From NCBI GenBank assembly GCA_004151065.3, contig NWUY0300044958.1:1-32696 (forward strand): a stretch of 32,696 bases of DNA. Direction: 5' to 3'. Positions 1 through 11,650 of the stretch are shown in pieces. Under the pieces are notes generated by a model. The model made no database searches. It saw nothing but the letters and a program-made list of their open reading frames with translations, and was not told the DNA's origin. The DNA is from Larix sibirica. Its lineage: Eukaryota > Streptophyta > Pinopsida > Pinales > Pinaceae. The translations under genes were made by a program, and so were the position numbers. Positions within the stretch are counted from its first letter, which is position 1; every line of letters starts with the position of its first letter.

Positions 1-32
1 GCAATGGGGTCAAAATCGGGATATTACAAGTG

Positions 33-1537
33 CTAGTGGAGAAATCTCCAACAATGGTAGGAATAGAATCCCCTGAGACCACCCCAGCCCCCATACAAAA
101 GGAATAAGTGTTTCATAAGTCTTATCGAAAGAGAATCTAGCTGGGATGGAGATATCTCGATGTCTCCAAAGACGTCCCTAGTCAGATTCCTTCTTACATT
201 CTCTTGGAAAGGAATAGCCAAATCACCAACGAAGAGTTCCACTTGTCAATCCACCTTCGAAACATCCCATAGATGTGGTGGGAATATCGTCCATCCCCCC
301 CACCTACAGGCGGCCCTAACATGTCATCAAATATCACCTTATGCACATCCTCAATGGGCCCAACACCCCCCACCGGCATAGAAAGTTGCTTTGGACTCCA
401 GATATAACTTTGGAACTTCAAAGAGCATTCCACCAACACATGGCCATACTAGTGACAACGTGCACACATAAAAGGCACATTCACATAATCCATTTGTTGT
501 GTATAAGCCCTTTTCCCAACAACCAACTTTAGAGATCCGAAGAGACCTTGGCTAAGGTCAACTTCAACTAAAATCTATGCAATAAAGTGTGAAGAGATAC
601 TGCAATAACTTTCATCGACAATAATAAAAGCACAAAGAGAATCATCAATTAACCGAAGACCCTCATTGGACCAAAATTCCAAGTGCAAATTAGGGAATTT
701 GACCCACACAGGAGTGCAAGCTGAAAATTCATCTTGGCACCAAATAATGGATGCCATGGCTTGAAAGACAAATAGCTCTTATCCATTAACCAAGGCTTCT
801 GAAGAATTTGTCTAGCATCTTCACCACCAAAAAATAAACCCGGACCAACCTCTCCCTAACAAATGAGTGAGGAGATGTAACCCACCACCGGGGCCCAAGA
901 CACGTAAGTCCACACCAATAATGAGGCCATTGAGACCCTTCGGCCACAAAACCTACCAACCAACATCCTCCCTCCCAATTCAAGTATTTGCATGACCTAT
1001 ATATCCTTCCCAACTACCAGAGAGACACCCCCTCTCTCAACTTGATAACCCATCACCTTTTCCTTGTCTTTTGGATAGGTGTAAACGTTCACAATCTCTA
1101 CAGCTTTTCGATGTTGAACTGCACTCCCACAAAACCAATAGCAATGTTTTCTTCGTCCTAGTAGGAATTAAGAGCCTCAACACATGACTAACCAAATCAA
1201 TCATTAAGATGGAAATGATGTCTATCATCACCCATATGTGCCTTCAGTGTACCCCTATTAATAACGGAAACCCCTTCTTAGTAATGTCCACACCAAATCC
1301 CAAAGAATTGATTGTACTACATACATTTGGAATGGCAAGTAACAGATCTGACAAGGGAACGGATGTCGTTCCCCTCATGTGAGCCTTGATTGAGCCCAAA
1401 GACGTTAGCGCCTAATGTAATCCACTTGTCACACAAGACACCACATCTTGTGCCGAAGCTAAAGTGGAAGATGAGTCCACATCATCCCAGAAGCTACTTC
1501 CACTTGAATACACCACCAATACGTCTACACCTTCCAT
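33..1537 (-). pseudogene. LINE ORF1 (DUF4283-like domain plus zinc knuckle), broken
   Basis: In L1-type plant LINEs, ORF1 encodes the nucleic-acid-binding protein of the ribonucleoprotein particle. The likely start is the ATG at 1537, just after the short 5' UTR; it opens with MEGVDVLVVYSSG. An in-frame TAG follows at 1412-1414. The reading shifts frame before 1013. The conserved core is clear at 757-575, with PVWVKFPNLHLEFW and then a short EGLRLIDDSLCAF stretch, as in DUF4283 proteins. A TAG-type break at 575-577 separates this from an in-frame zinc knuckle at 425-466, which itself carries a TAG at 449-451. The same frame continues to 194, and another frame continues to 33. Family identity is confident; the exact ancestral boundaries are not. 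Confidence 0.8.
425..466 (-). other. CCHC zinc knuckle of LINE ORF1, with internal TAG
   Basis: On the minus strand the residues read CARCH, stop, YGHVLVEC. This gives C-x2-C-x4-H-x4-C spacing with a TAG (449-451) at the residue after CH. The knuckle is preceded by DYVNVPFM, which fits the usual lead-in of plant LINE ORF1 knuckles. All four zinc ligands are still encoded. Confidence 0.8.
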
Positions 1538-1600
1538 CTCAAACCCTGGGATAACAAAGAAACCCTATGCTTTAGAACCTCCATCCTCTTCATATTATTA

Positions 1601-2869
1601 TCATTAAACATTTATCTGGAAGCATTTCCCACCTAAATTATGTATTCTATTACTTTGACACACTATAAAAGTCTCATTAAGTCTTAACCCATCTTCGCAA
1701 CGTGGTAAGCCTAGTTTATGGCACGTACATTAGATTTTCAATGGATTTCCTTAGATTTTTAAACACATATGTGTTGCTAGTGTTCATGGATGATGTCACT
1801 AGAATGCTATATTTTAAAAAAAAAAAAATTTACGATTACAAGAATGGTTACTTATATTTTTGTGATGAAGATGCATATCTTCACTTCACTTCCCCAATAA
1901 AAGGATGGAACACCGAGAACTACCTAGCCACTACCATTACATGTTTTCACTTTACCTAGTAGGAAGATGGAAAACTCGCCTCGTAACTTCCTCTTACATT
2001 GAAAACTTCCCAACAATTTAATTAGAAACAAAAGCAAAGACTGCTTTTATGAAGCTTTGGTTATAAAACTTGAATATCTTAATAAAAACTTGCTCCTTAG
2101 AGCGTTGCCATATGATTGAACCATCATGGTCTGGCCCAGGTACGTTACCAAGGCTATACGTCAAATATAGCTTTAGACATTACATGGTTGGCATGACGGG
2201 ACATTCAGAAAGGAATGAACTTGAAATAATAATCTTATGGCTTGTTTGCAACTAACCAACACAACATCATGATAACATATATCATTTCCTTGTGTGCGTG
2301 GGCCTAATAATTTTATTCATGTATCATCAATGTTGTACATTCAATAGGTTTCCTTGCATAGCCTTATGCGACCCCTTTGTGCACATACTATATGTGTCAT
2401 TATTATGTTGGATTAATCGTATTGCATTCTATTATACATACGTACATCATGCATAATGAAAACATTTAAGTTTATCATGACGCACATTAACATAAAAAGA
2501 ATTGACAATTTTTTTTACAAATAGTAGATTTTGTAGAGTACATTTTTTTCCCATTTTAGTGTTTAAATATGTATTCATAAATTTTGAATATCATTCTTTC
2601 TTTCTTTAAGAATATTTATATATTTTTATCGATTCACCTCATTAATATTGATATATATGTAATGTATAACTAGGTATTATTAAATTGTTATTTTTGGGAA
2701 ATTTTTCCATATGAATAGTTATTCTATTTTGTCATATATTAGGTGTATTTTGTGAATAATTACACGTGTATAGTCATTATAAGATTGGTGGTTTGTGAGG
2801 CATTTTCTAATCTTCACTAATTTGGAAATTGACTTTGGGGTGCAAGCCTTGGGCAAATGCGATAGTATC
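1601..2869. other. AT-rich stretch with no recognisable gene
   Basis: No coding frame here has the composition of a protein gene. The longest open stretches are under 90 codons and lack recognisable motifs. Sequence from about 2450 to 2790 is very AT-rich with homopolymer runs. I see no terminal repeats or RNA gene. Confidence 0.5.
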
Positions 2870-2957
2870 TTCTCTCACTCTCATACTAATAGTATATAAC
2901 ACATGGATTTCACACTTTAACACCCACATACAACTACCGACTAGGGAGGTCATGATG

Positions 2958-3483
2958 TGACCCTTTTATATATCATGTTCATGCATGACCAACTTAGTGA
3001 TGACATTGTTGTCTCTTTAGCATTTTTTAATGTTGGACCACCTTCCCTGAGTCCCCTTAACTAACATTAGATATATGACCTCTCAAGGATCTATAGTACT
3101 TGAGTAGGGTCCTTTTCCACCTTTCTTCTATTGTTCGTTGGCCCAACTTGGTCATCGGTTTGGTACACTTTAACTCTTCATGTCACTCATTGCAAGTATT
3201 TCTTACTCGATGGATCTAATTGACCCTCTTCTATGTCATATTCGTGCATGACTAGCTCATTGATGACATCTTTGTATCTTTATCATATTTTTATGTTGGA
3301 CCACCTTCCCTCAGTCCCCCTACCTTGAGGATGTATGACCTCTCGAGGATGTAAAGTGCTTAAGTAGGGTCTTTTCCACCTTTCTTCAATTGTCCTATGG
3401 CCCTTGGTCATAAGTTTTGTTCACTTTGACCCTTCATGGCACTTATTACAAGTATTTCTTACTCTATGGGTCCAACTTGGGGC
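2958..3483 (+). repeat. Two-unit tandem duplication (263-base period) inside A1
   Basis: Unit 1 (2958-3220) and unit 2 (3221-3483) align along their length. Both start with TGACCC, and both contain GTTGGACCACCTTCCCT, a TATGACCTCTC segment, a GTAGGGTC segment, and AGTATTTCTTACTC near the end. The units differ by many substitutions and small indels. In A3 the corresponding region is present only once. Confidence 0.8.
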
Positions 3484-4611
3484 AAATGCCCCTAATTGGG
3501 TCCATCTACTTAAGTTGCTTCATTACAGGTCCATGATGACCCAAATTCTTTTGGGTTTTGTTATTTATGAGGTTAAATGAATCAAACCATTCTTAATCTG
3601 TATTTGCAACCTTCCTGGCTATACCGCAAATGTGTTTTATGGCTCACAAAACAAAGAGCTTGTTTTAGGGGGGAATTTGTGGTATATAGTCAAATCATAT
3701 GGTTTGACTCTTTTGTACCAACCTCTCTCTCTCTAACAGTTGGTTTGTTATTCACTTATGCTTTGAGGTCATCCCCTTGCTTATTTACTATACCATTCAA
3801 TTCCTTTTGTAAATCGTTTCCTCTTCTCTTTGAATCCTTTATCTTTGAAACCCTATCTTACAGGTACACACTTTGATTGGAGTTAAATCTTGATCTAGCT
3901 ACCTAATTCACTTACTATGATATTGGGTTTCTTGCATTTATCTTCTTAAACACCTTAGCATTAGGGATATCTTACTATTATTTTGGATCTAACCTTACAA
4001 CGTTGTCTCATCCTAGGACATCTAAAAAGGATTAGTCCTCTCATACCTTGCATTATTCAACCATACAACGTTAAGAAAGGCTCTGACACAACAAGGGAAA
4101 CAGAGGTATCAAACCCTTCTAAGAGACTTGTGTTTCTATTCAATACTTTGTATTGGAGATTACTGCAAGTTTGTTTTGCAAGAAAATGGAAATGTGTATG
4201 GAGGATCATTTAGAAAGTGGAGCACTCTCTTAGAGACCTATCACAACTCCTATATTCAACATAAGAAGCTTCAACGTCTGCAACAATGCTCATTTTGGTG
4301 AACTTTCCTTTTTATCTCTCTTTTGTTTTCATCACAGTTTAATTTGTTCACCATGGGAGATTGTGAATTAACCTTCAGTATTGCATTCCCCTTGTTAATT
4401 AGTTGTTAATAACTTGTTGGAAACAATAAATGAAGTACCCTAATTAAAATACAACCTTAGATAATTGATTAATATTAAAACCCTAATTAATCTAAAGGCC
4501 TTCTTCACTCTATTTTCTTCTCCACTTCCTTTCCCTTGGAATTTCTTGATTTTCCCCCAAAAATTAATCGTGACCCCACTCTCTCCTTCCTCCTTATTAG
4601 TGTTGTTTGCG

Positions 4612-4634
4612 GTAGGGTGGTTCCCCATCCCTAC
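4612..4634 (+). repeat. Small inverted repeat conserved in all A copies
   Basis: GTAGGGTGG is followed after a short loop by CCATCCCTAC, giving an imperfect hairpin with one bulged base. The same element occurs at the equivalent place in A2 (10085-10107) and A4 (20650-20672, with one arm mismatch). Confidence 0.6.
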
Positions 4635-6220
4635 TCACAAACAAATTTTGGCAACTATAATAGGGAGTTCCCATTAATCCTTCCCTTTGCTGAGTAAAAC
4701 ATATTTCCTCCATTTTCTCTCATTTCCCCTCCTTGATTCTTTGGACTATGGAGTCATCTTCCACCACTTTGAGCTTTCTCCCTCTTTCTTACCCCTCTAA
4801 ATGTTCAGGATCATATGAATCAATTGGGATCTCCTATTTAGATCTCCCAGGAATGGGAACTTTTTCTTTCCCAAATTGTTTCCCTCTCCTTGACTTCATA
4901 ACCTGGGTTCACCCTCTGTCTAGATGCCTCGCTTCATTGCCCTAGAGTCTTCCTTAGGTTCATCTCTCCCTCCTTCCTCTTGTGATTGTAATTTTTTCAA
5001 AATCAAATGTTTCTATGTTGACTTCCATTCCACCCCCATCCTTTCTCAAGATGACAATATCACCAACTCGACACCGATAAGTCATGAAGGTCCCTCATAT
5101 CTTCCTCCTTTCCTAGTCTCTATGGTAGATGCAGTTCCATCTCACCATGTGGTCACCCCCTTCTTTGTTATCATGGCTCTCCTTCCTAAACACAAACCTT
5201 CAAATTGGAACAAGTCTCTCCAATGTAGCAATGGGCCTACACTTGAGTATCAAGCCACAAGAAGTCCACTCAGGATTGGTCATCCCTTGCCTTCACTTAG
5301 TGAGGCTTGCCCCTTTTCACCTCAACTTGAATATTAGATGTGATTCTCTTATCACATTCTATGCACCCCTTAGACCAAATATTGTTATACTAAAAAATGG
5401 TTCATGCCACAACATCCCTTTTGAAAGACATATGGGATTATTTCCTTGGTCCAATCTATACCCCTCATCTTAATTAACCTCTTGACTTAAACCTTGAGAT
5501 GGATTATAGCATCCTTGTCTTTCCTCCTCACCTTCCCTAACCCACTTGGGGCCATCTCTCCTCTTCCCCTCTTACTTCCTCTTTTGTGACTACACGAACT
5601 TGCTTGGGGTAGCCCCTCCTCTCATTGATTTCTTATTCTCCCTCTCTTTGCTTATCCTACTCTTTCCTTCCTTCACTGTCTCCTTACCCTTTTACCCCAA
5701 ATGCTTATGGAAAGGTGCATGTATCCTACATGTCTCTCCCTTATTTTCCCCTATTTTCTCTCTTCTTTGTCACCTCCCTCCTTGGTGACTTCATTTAGAT
5801 TGATTACCTCTAGGTTGATATCTCAAGTATAACCCTATTCAAGATACTTTCTCCTTAGTTGGGTATGACATTCACTCCTCTTAATATCTTCCTCGATATG
5901 TTGGATTTTTTATTGGTAGCATATTGTAGCCTACATCTATAGGGTTTTTCCCATTCCTATAATGTCTCCCACTTGTTGCCTCTTTCCTTCACTAGTTCAA
6001 CCTAGGCATTTTCGTTTGTGACCTCTTGTCTTCGTTAGTTCAATGTAGGCATTGTTTCCTATCACCTCATGCCCTCATTGGTGCTCCATGATCATCATCA
6101 CATCCTAAACCCTCATTGGCAACTTGTTGGCATACAACATTCAATGCTTACAACAACGTTCAATTAGCATTGCCACCTCTTGTGTTTATAATATATTTTT
6201 GCTTTTGTATGTGATAATGG

Positions 6221-7110
6221 TGTTTTTTTTACCAATATGTACAAAAAGTTAACCATGAAAATAAAGTTAACCATGGTTGTGTTTATTAAGTAGCAAATAA
6301 AATGAAAGTAAACTAAAAAACTATGCAAATTAAATCACTCACTATTCCATCTCATGCAAAAGTAAGAATATCCACTAGCAACACGCATCCCATATTCCTA
6401 CAACACAAGATACAATAAAGAATGTAAAATATTTTATTAAGAATGGAAACAAGAGACTTACAATACAACTTAAGATAGTCGAAGATGATAGATGGGATCC
6501 AAAGCTACTTGAAGGAAGTATCATTTTCCTCCTAGTGTGCTCCACTCCAAGTATTTGGTGGTAGGAAGGGTTCTCCTCTATTGTGGGAAGAGCTAAGATT
6601 AGGGTGCGTTCCTCTTTCTAGAGAGATTCAAGTAGCATAACCTTGCAATACATGAGTGGTGAAATGGGTCATCTTAGTAGCTTTATTTATAGGAGAAATA
6701 GTGGAACTCTTAAGAGCTAGATTCAAATGTAAATAATCCCATTGTATTAATGAAGTAGTGGGATGAGAATAAGTATTGAAGACTAGATCGGACATTTTTT
6801 TTGGAAATAATGGCTTGTTAAGGTCTACTTTAGGCCATTGTGCCAATTTTGGTAGGGGCATAACATTAAAATGAATTATTTTTGTACTTCAAGGCGAAAG
6901 CACATTTTAAAGGATTTAGTGCGCATCATGCCCAAAAACTTGTACTTTCACTTTTGTGGTCAAATTTGGGTGTTTGAACCAAATCATGATGGTAATACTA
7001 AGGTCATATCATGATGGATGTGATGCAAATGAGGGATAAATATGTTAAAGTGACGTATAAAGTTGAAAGTTCTTATGACAAAATAGGCGAGCAAAAGTAG
7101 GTCGACAACA
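6221..7110 (-). mobile_element. LTR (3' LTR) of a minus-strand LTR retrotransposon
   Basis: Read on the minus strand, this 890-base segment starts TGTTGTCGAC and ends AAAAAAAACA, so it has TG...CA ends. It lies directly downstream of a purine run that fits a polypurine tract. It contains a TATA box (minus TATAAATA, 6684-6691) and, about 250 bases further on, a possible polyadenylation signal (AATAAAAT, 6431-6438), the order expected for U3-R-U5. Its outer end abuts the end of A1 exactly where A1 stops matching A2. No second copy of this LTR was found in the window, so the structural call rests on the ends, tract and promoter order. Confidence 0.6.
6684..6691 (-). promoter_or_regulatory. Candidate TATA box in the LTR at 6221-7110
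   Basis: The minus strand reads CTCCTATAAATAAAG, a good plant TATA box. It lies about 420 bases inside the LTR from its 5' end, as expected for a U3 promoter. Confidence 0.5.
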
Positions 7111-7125
7111 ACTTCCCCCTAATGT
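7111..7125 (-). other. Polypurine tract next to the LTR
   Basis: The minus strand reads ACATTAGGGGGAAGT immediately before the LTR start TGTTGTC. A G-rich purine run flush with a TG terminus is the usual plus-strand primer arrangement at the 3' end of an LTR retrotransposon. It therefore sets the element's orientation as minus. Confidence 0.6.
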
Positions 7126-8865
7126 ACGAGGTTAAGAGCACATCGTATGGTTGAAATGCATCACAAGTTTCTATTTTTCAAACCACATAATCTAGGAGAA
7201 AAAGTGACCCAAGAGGGAGAATGACACCCACAAAGGATCTAGAGACCCACCTGCAAACAACCAACTAATGCACTAATATGTGTATATAGTCACAATATCA
7301 ATGAGGCAAGCATACCCATGCTTGATAAGTGTCTCAATACAAAATGGGATCATGGCATCAAGGAGTTGGACCTAAGTACATAAAAATTCCACATTACAAC
7401 ACGTCATAACATTGGGTTAAAAGAGACCCAATCCAAGTACATAAATGTGGCCAATATCGTAGTTGATCTAAATACATAGGAAGGAACAATAACATCTCAA
7501 TGGAAAGTCGGATCGCAACAACAAAAACCCAATTGAACAACATAGGGGCCTAATATATTGAAGGAACTAATCAAAACAATAATCCCATCATTGGTGGCAC
7601 ACAAGATGTGGAATAGAGCCAGTCAAATCTAGAGAAATGCAATGAAAGTTGGATCACTTTCGCCAATGCAACCTAGGTGCATTAGGAAGCAATGTAATTG
7701 GTGGCTCCCAAGTGGACTCACTAATTGGTTGAATAGATACAAACGTGTTCGGGGTCTTTAACCAAACAAATATATTATAACCAACTCATGTGTATGATTC
7801 TCCATAGTGTAATAAGTAGTTAAATTCAATAACGTGAGAACCAACTAAGTCAAAAGGCAATGATGACTCCCATTTTTTAGCCCAAGGTATTCCATCAATG
7901 AGAAAAATGGGGCCAAGATACACAATGCCTCTAGATCAAACCCCTAGAATATATGTGTTGAAATCGACAGGGGGAGATCTGTTAGAAGCAAAGTGCATGG
8001 GAACATTTGCATACTAGCACAAGGTATGATACATGGATAATGAATGGAACTAAATATGATTGAGATGTTGATGGATGAATAGGTAAAAGAGTAGTAGAAT
8101 CGAGGCTTCCTTGGTTTAAAGTACAAAGGCAAGGATGACCCAACAATAAGTGTATAATGAGGTGAACTATCAATAAGGGTCAAAGGGTGGATGAAGACAA
8201 CTCAAAAAAAGGGATACACTGGTGACCAAGAAAGGTTAACTAAAATAAGAGAGAGACGTGTAAGGTAAACTAGGATCAATTCAAACTGGGAATTGATACC
8301 ATAATACTCCAAGGATGACTTGTTGTAGGATTCTCTAAATAATGGCTATGAAGAATTTTGTTGAAGGAGATCATAAACAATTGCAAGTGTGTTAATGAAC
8401 AATTTTATGGTTTTCCAAAGAATAAATGAATTGGGATTATAGTACCAACAAGGAGATAAGTGCCCTAAAGATGATCATGTTAACTAACTCGAGTATAGTA
8501 TTGGAAAATTGAAGCAACTAGAAGGTGTCATCGATGATAATATTCTTGAGGGCATATAGATGGCACAAAAATATCACAAGTAATTTTTATAATATGGATG
8601 AATCTATGGGCTTTTCGTATAGTGCAAAGAGCAACTAATGTCATTATAGTGTAATCACTCAGGAGTATGGGAAAACTAAGCCAATGGGAATGATGAGAAT
8701 GGGCACAAGGCTAAACTCTAGGTCAAGTACTATATAGACTCCCAATGTATAGTGGGAAACAATAGCATGGATTCCAGTATGCACAGAGGTACTAAAGAGC
8801 GGCAACCCATGTAGGTAAACCATTATCGTCAAGCAAGGGAAAACACAAAAAATGGTTGGGCTAAG
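7126..8865 (-). mobile_element. Internal remnant of the truncated LTR element
   Basis: This block lies between the polypurine tract at 7111-7125 and the abrupt start of repeat A2. By position it is the 3' internal region of the same minus-strand element; its 5' LTR and 5' internal part are missing. Minus-strand frames such as 7944-8183 and 8659-8883 are short, hydrophobic and interrupted. I could not identify protease, RT, RNase H or integrase motifs, so the coding content is either lost or was never pol. Confidence 0.4.
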
Positions 8866-9137
8866 CCACTTCATGGCACTCATTTTATGTATTTCTTACT
8901 ATATGGGTCCAATTTTGGGTACATTCCCCTAACTCAATCTTTGTTAGGTAAGATGCTTCATTATAGGTCCATAATTAACCATATTCAATTGGGTTTTGCT
9001 ACATATGGGGTTAAATTAGTCAAATCATCCTTAACATTTCTATACAATTTTCCTCGTTATTCTACAACTGTATTTTGTGACTCGCATAACAAAGAGTTTG
9101 TTTTATGGGGGAAATATATGTTATGACCTTAGAAACT

Positions 9138-9172
<35 letters not shown>

Positions 9173-11650
9173 AATAGTTTTCCATTCACTTGTGCCTTAT
9201 GACCATCCCTTTTCCTATATGTCTAACAATTATTTTGTCATTCACTTGTTCCTTGAGGCCATCCCTTTGCCTACATATTATATGATTCAAATACTCTTTG
9301 TAAACTATCTTCTCTCCTCTTTAAATACTCTATCTTTGAAACCCAATCTTCTATGTACACACTTAGATTGGTGTCAAATCTTAATCTAGCTTCCTAATTC
9401 ACTTACCAGGCTCTTGGGTTGCTTTCATTTATCTTATCCAACACCTTAATATGGAATTCTTGCTATTAGTTTGGCTACAACCTTATAGGATTGTTGTCTC
9501 ATCCTATGATGCCTTAAAAGTATTAGTCATCTCAAAACTTGGATGATTTAACCCTACAACATCAAGGGAGGTTCCAACACAACTAGGGAAAGGGAGGTAT
9601 AAAACCCTTCTACGGGACTTGGGTCTCCATTCAATATTTTGTATTGGAGATTAGTGCAAGTATGTTTTGCAGGCGGATTTAACTACATATAGAGGATCAC
9701 TTCGAAAGTGGAACACTCTCTTAGAGATCTATCTCAACTCTCATCTTCTTCACAAGAAGATTCAACACCTACAACAATGTTCATTCATGTAAGTTCTTCC
9801 CAAGTTTTCTCCTCCATTTCATTTCCATCACTTAACGTAATTAGTTGACCATGGTAGGTAACTGAGAATTGAAATTTTGCATTTCCTTTATTAATTAGTT
9901 GTTAATTACTTGTTGGAAACCATAATTGAAGTAACCTAATTAATCTACAAAGATTGAAACACTAATTAATATAGAGGCCTTATCCACTCTCTTTACGTCC
10001 TTCCTCTCCCCCGTGGTTTCTTGATTTTTACCTAAAGATTAATTGTGACCTATTCTCCCATTCTCATTTTCGATGGTTCTTGTAGTAGGGTGGCTCCCCA
10101 TCCCTACTCACATGCTACATTTTTGTGACTCAGCTAGGAATTTCCCATCAACCCTTCCTATCTGGAGTGAGGTCTCGTCTTTCTCCTCCATTTTATATCC
10201 ATTCTCCTCCTTGGTTCCTTGGACTATGGAGTCCTCTTTTTCCACTTATATCTTTCCCCTCTACCTTACCCCTTTGAGTGTTCAGGATCCCCTAAATCAA
10301 TTCGTAGATCCTAAATTAAGTCTCTTCAATCTTTGACCTTTTACTTTCATGGGTTATTTCTCTTTCCTCCACTTCATACATTGGGTTCCTCCTCTATCTT
10401 AATGCCTCGCTTCATTAACCTAGATCCTTCCAGCTTGGGCTCATCTCTACCTCCTTTCTCTTGTGTTCATAAGTTGTTCTAAATCACGTGTCTCTAGGTT
10501 TACTTCCATTACACCCTCGTCCTTTCCCAGGGTGACGATATCATCACCCTATCACTAGTAGGTCAAAAATATCCCTAATATCCTCTGTCTTGTATGTTCC
10601 CCATGGTATATGTATTACTATCTTGCCACATGGACACCCCCTTTTATGTTATAAAGGTTATCCTTCCTAAAAACCTTCAAATTGGAACAAGTCTCTTTCA
10701 TGTGGCGATAATACTACACTCAAGTATCAAGCCATGAGAAATCCACTTACAATGGTTCACCCCTTATATTCACTTGATGAGGGTCCCCCCTTTTCACATC
10801 AATTGAATCCCATATGTGATTCTCTTATCACATTTCGGGTACCCATTGGACCAAATATTGTTATACTCCAAAAATACGGAATCCACAACATCCCTTTTGA
10901 AAGACATACAAACTCATTTCACTGGTCCAATATACACCCCTTATCATAATTACCCTCTTGAATTGGGCCCTGGGATCTTTCCTCCTCACTTGACCTAACC
11001 CACTTGAGGCCATCTCTCTCCTTCCCCTCTCACTCCCTCTTTTGTGCGTATTATGAGCTGTTTGGGGAAACCCCTAATTTCCTTTATTTTTTGTTTACCC
11101 TCTCTTGTCTTCTTCCATTTTTTTCCTTCACTACCTCCCAGTAATCATCCCCCAAATTCTTGGGGCAAGGTGCACCACTTTACCTTTTGCACTCTTATAT
11201 TCTCTCTTCTTGGTTTCCTCCCTCCTTGGTCACTTCATCATGATTGATTACCTCTAGTTTGTTATCTCAACTATGATCCTATTCAAGATAACTACTCCTT
11301 AGTTGGGACCAATCAATACTTATATTTTCCTCTTCCTTAAGATGTTGGATTTCATAGTAGAACCTTGTAGCCTACATATATGAGGTTTCTCTCATTCCTC
11401 AAACTTCTCCCACTATCACCTCTTGCCTTCACTATTTTAGCTTAAGCGTTCTCACCTAATGTCTCTTTCCTTTACTAGCTCAACCCATGCATTATCGCTT
11501 ATTGCATCATGCCCTTATTGATGCTCCACAACCATCATAATCTCTTGCATCATCATTGCCACCTTGTTGATGTATGCTACCTCTAATGCATTCATTGGTG
11601 TTCAATTCGTATCACCACCTCTTGTGCTTATACTATATTTATGTTGATGT
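8866..11650 (+). repeat. Family A repeat, copy A2 (5'-truncated)
   Basis: It starts with sequence equivalent to A1 position about 3436 (CTTCATGGCACT) and runs to the equivalent of A1 about 6216 (CACCTCTTGTG...). It therefore lacks the first ~570 bases of A1. Alignment is continuous, with moderate substitution and frequent small indels. Landmarks shared with A1 include GGGTCCAA near 8905, a long CT run, GTATTGGAGATTA near 9641, the hairpin at 10085-10107, and CATCCCTTTTGAAAGACATA near 10889. Frames open in A1 carry stops here. Confidence 0.75.
9140..9168 (+). repeat. (TC)n microsatellite
   Basis: An uninterrupted run of about 14 TC dinucleotides. It sits where A1 has only a short CT stretch (about 3725-3736), so it has expanded within copy A2. 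Confidence 0.95.

Larger units (their letters stand above)
1..1600 (-). mobile_element. 5' part of a plant L1-type LINE, cut by the window edge
   Basis: This is a non-LTR retrotransposon on the minus strand. Its 5' end is near base 1600 and its 3' part lies outside the window. The visible part is a short 5' UTR with an AGGGTTTC motif (complement of about 1559-1567) followed by a broken ORF1. It is assigned to L1-type plant LINEs because ORF1 has the DUF4283-like stretch followed by a CCHC zinc knuckle, in the same order as in the second LINE of this window. Several stops and at least three frame changes show it is dead. The exact 5' end is uncertain, and no target-site duplication can be tested because the other end is missing. 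Confidence 0.8.
2870..6220 (+). repeat. Family A repeat, copy A1 (longest copy)
   Basis: This is the longest of three directly oriented copies of an unclassified repeat. The match to A2 (8866-11650) runs from about 3436 to 6216. The match to the split copy A3/A4 runs from about 2905 to 4655. Shared landmarks include a pyrimidine-rich CT stretch near 3720, a TTTGAAACCC motif near 3846, GTATTGGAGATTA near 4150, and a conserved small hairpin at 4612-4634. Open frames inside it are rich in Leu, Ser, Phe and Pro, and they are not kept open in the other copies, so I call no gene. It may be LTR-retrotransposon-derived (long LTR or UTR), but I found no primer-binding site or protease/RT motif. Confidence 0.75.

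Noticed and set aside
3577-3876. 99-codon plus-strand open frame in A1
   Set aside because: It is not kept in A2 or A3, and its Leu/Phe/Ser-rich composition has no motif.
4924-5337. 137-codon plus-strand open frame in A1
   Set aside because: The equivalent part of A2 is broken by stops and shifts. Its Ser/Pro/Leu-rich composition looks like translated pyrimidine-rich repeat DNA.
8294-8301. Minus-strand TGGTATCA, another primer-site-like octamer
   Set aside because: There is no LTR end beside it, and an 8-base match is weak.
2870-11650. A1 and A2 as the two LTRs of one element enclosing 6221-8865
   Set aside because: The enclosed block has its own LTR and polypurine tract on the opposite strand, A2 lacks the first ~570 bases, and a third A copy exists nearby.
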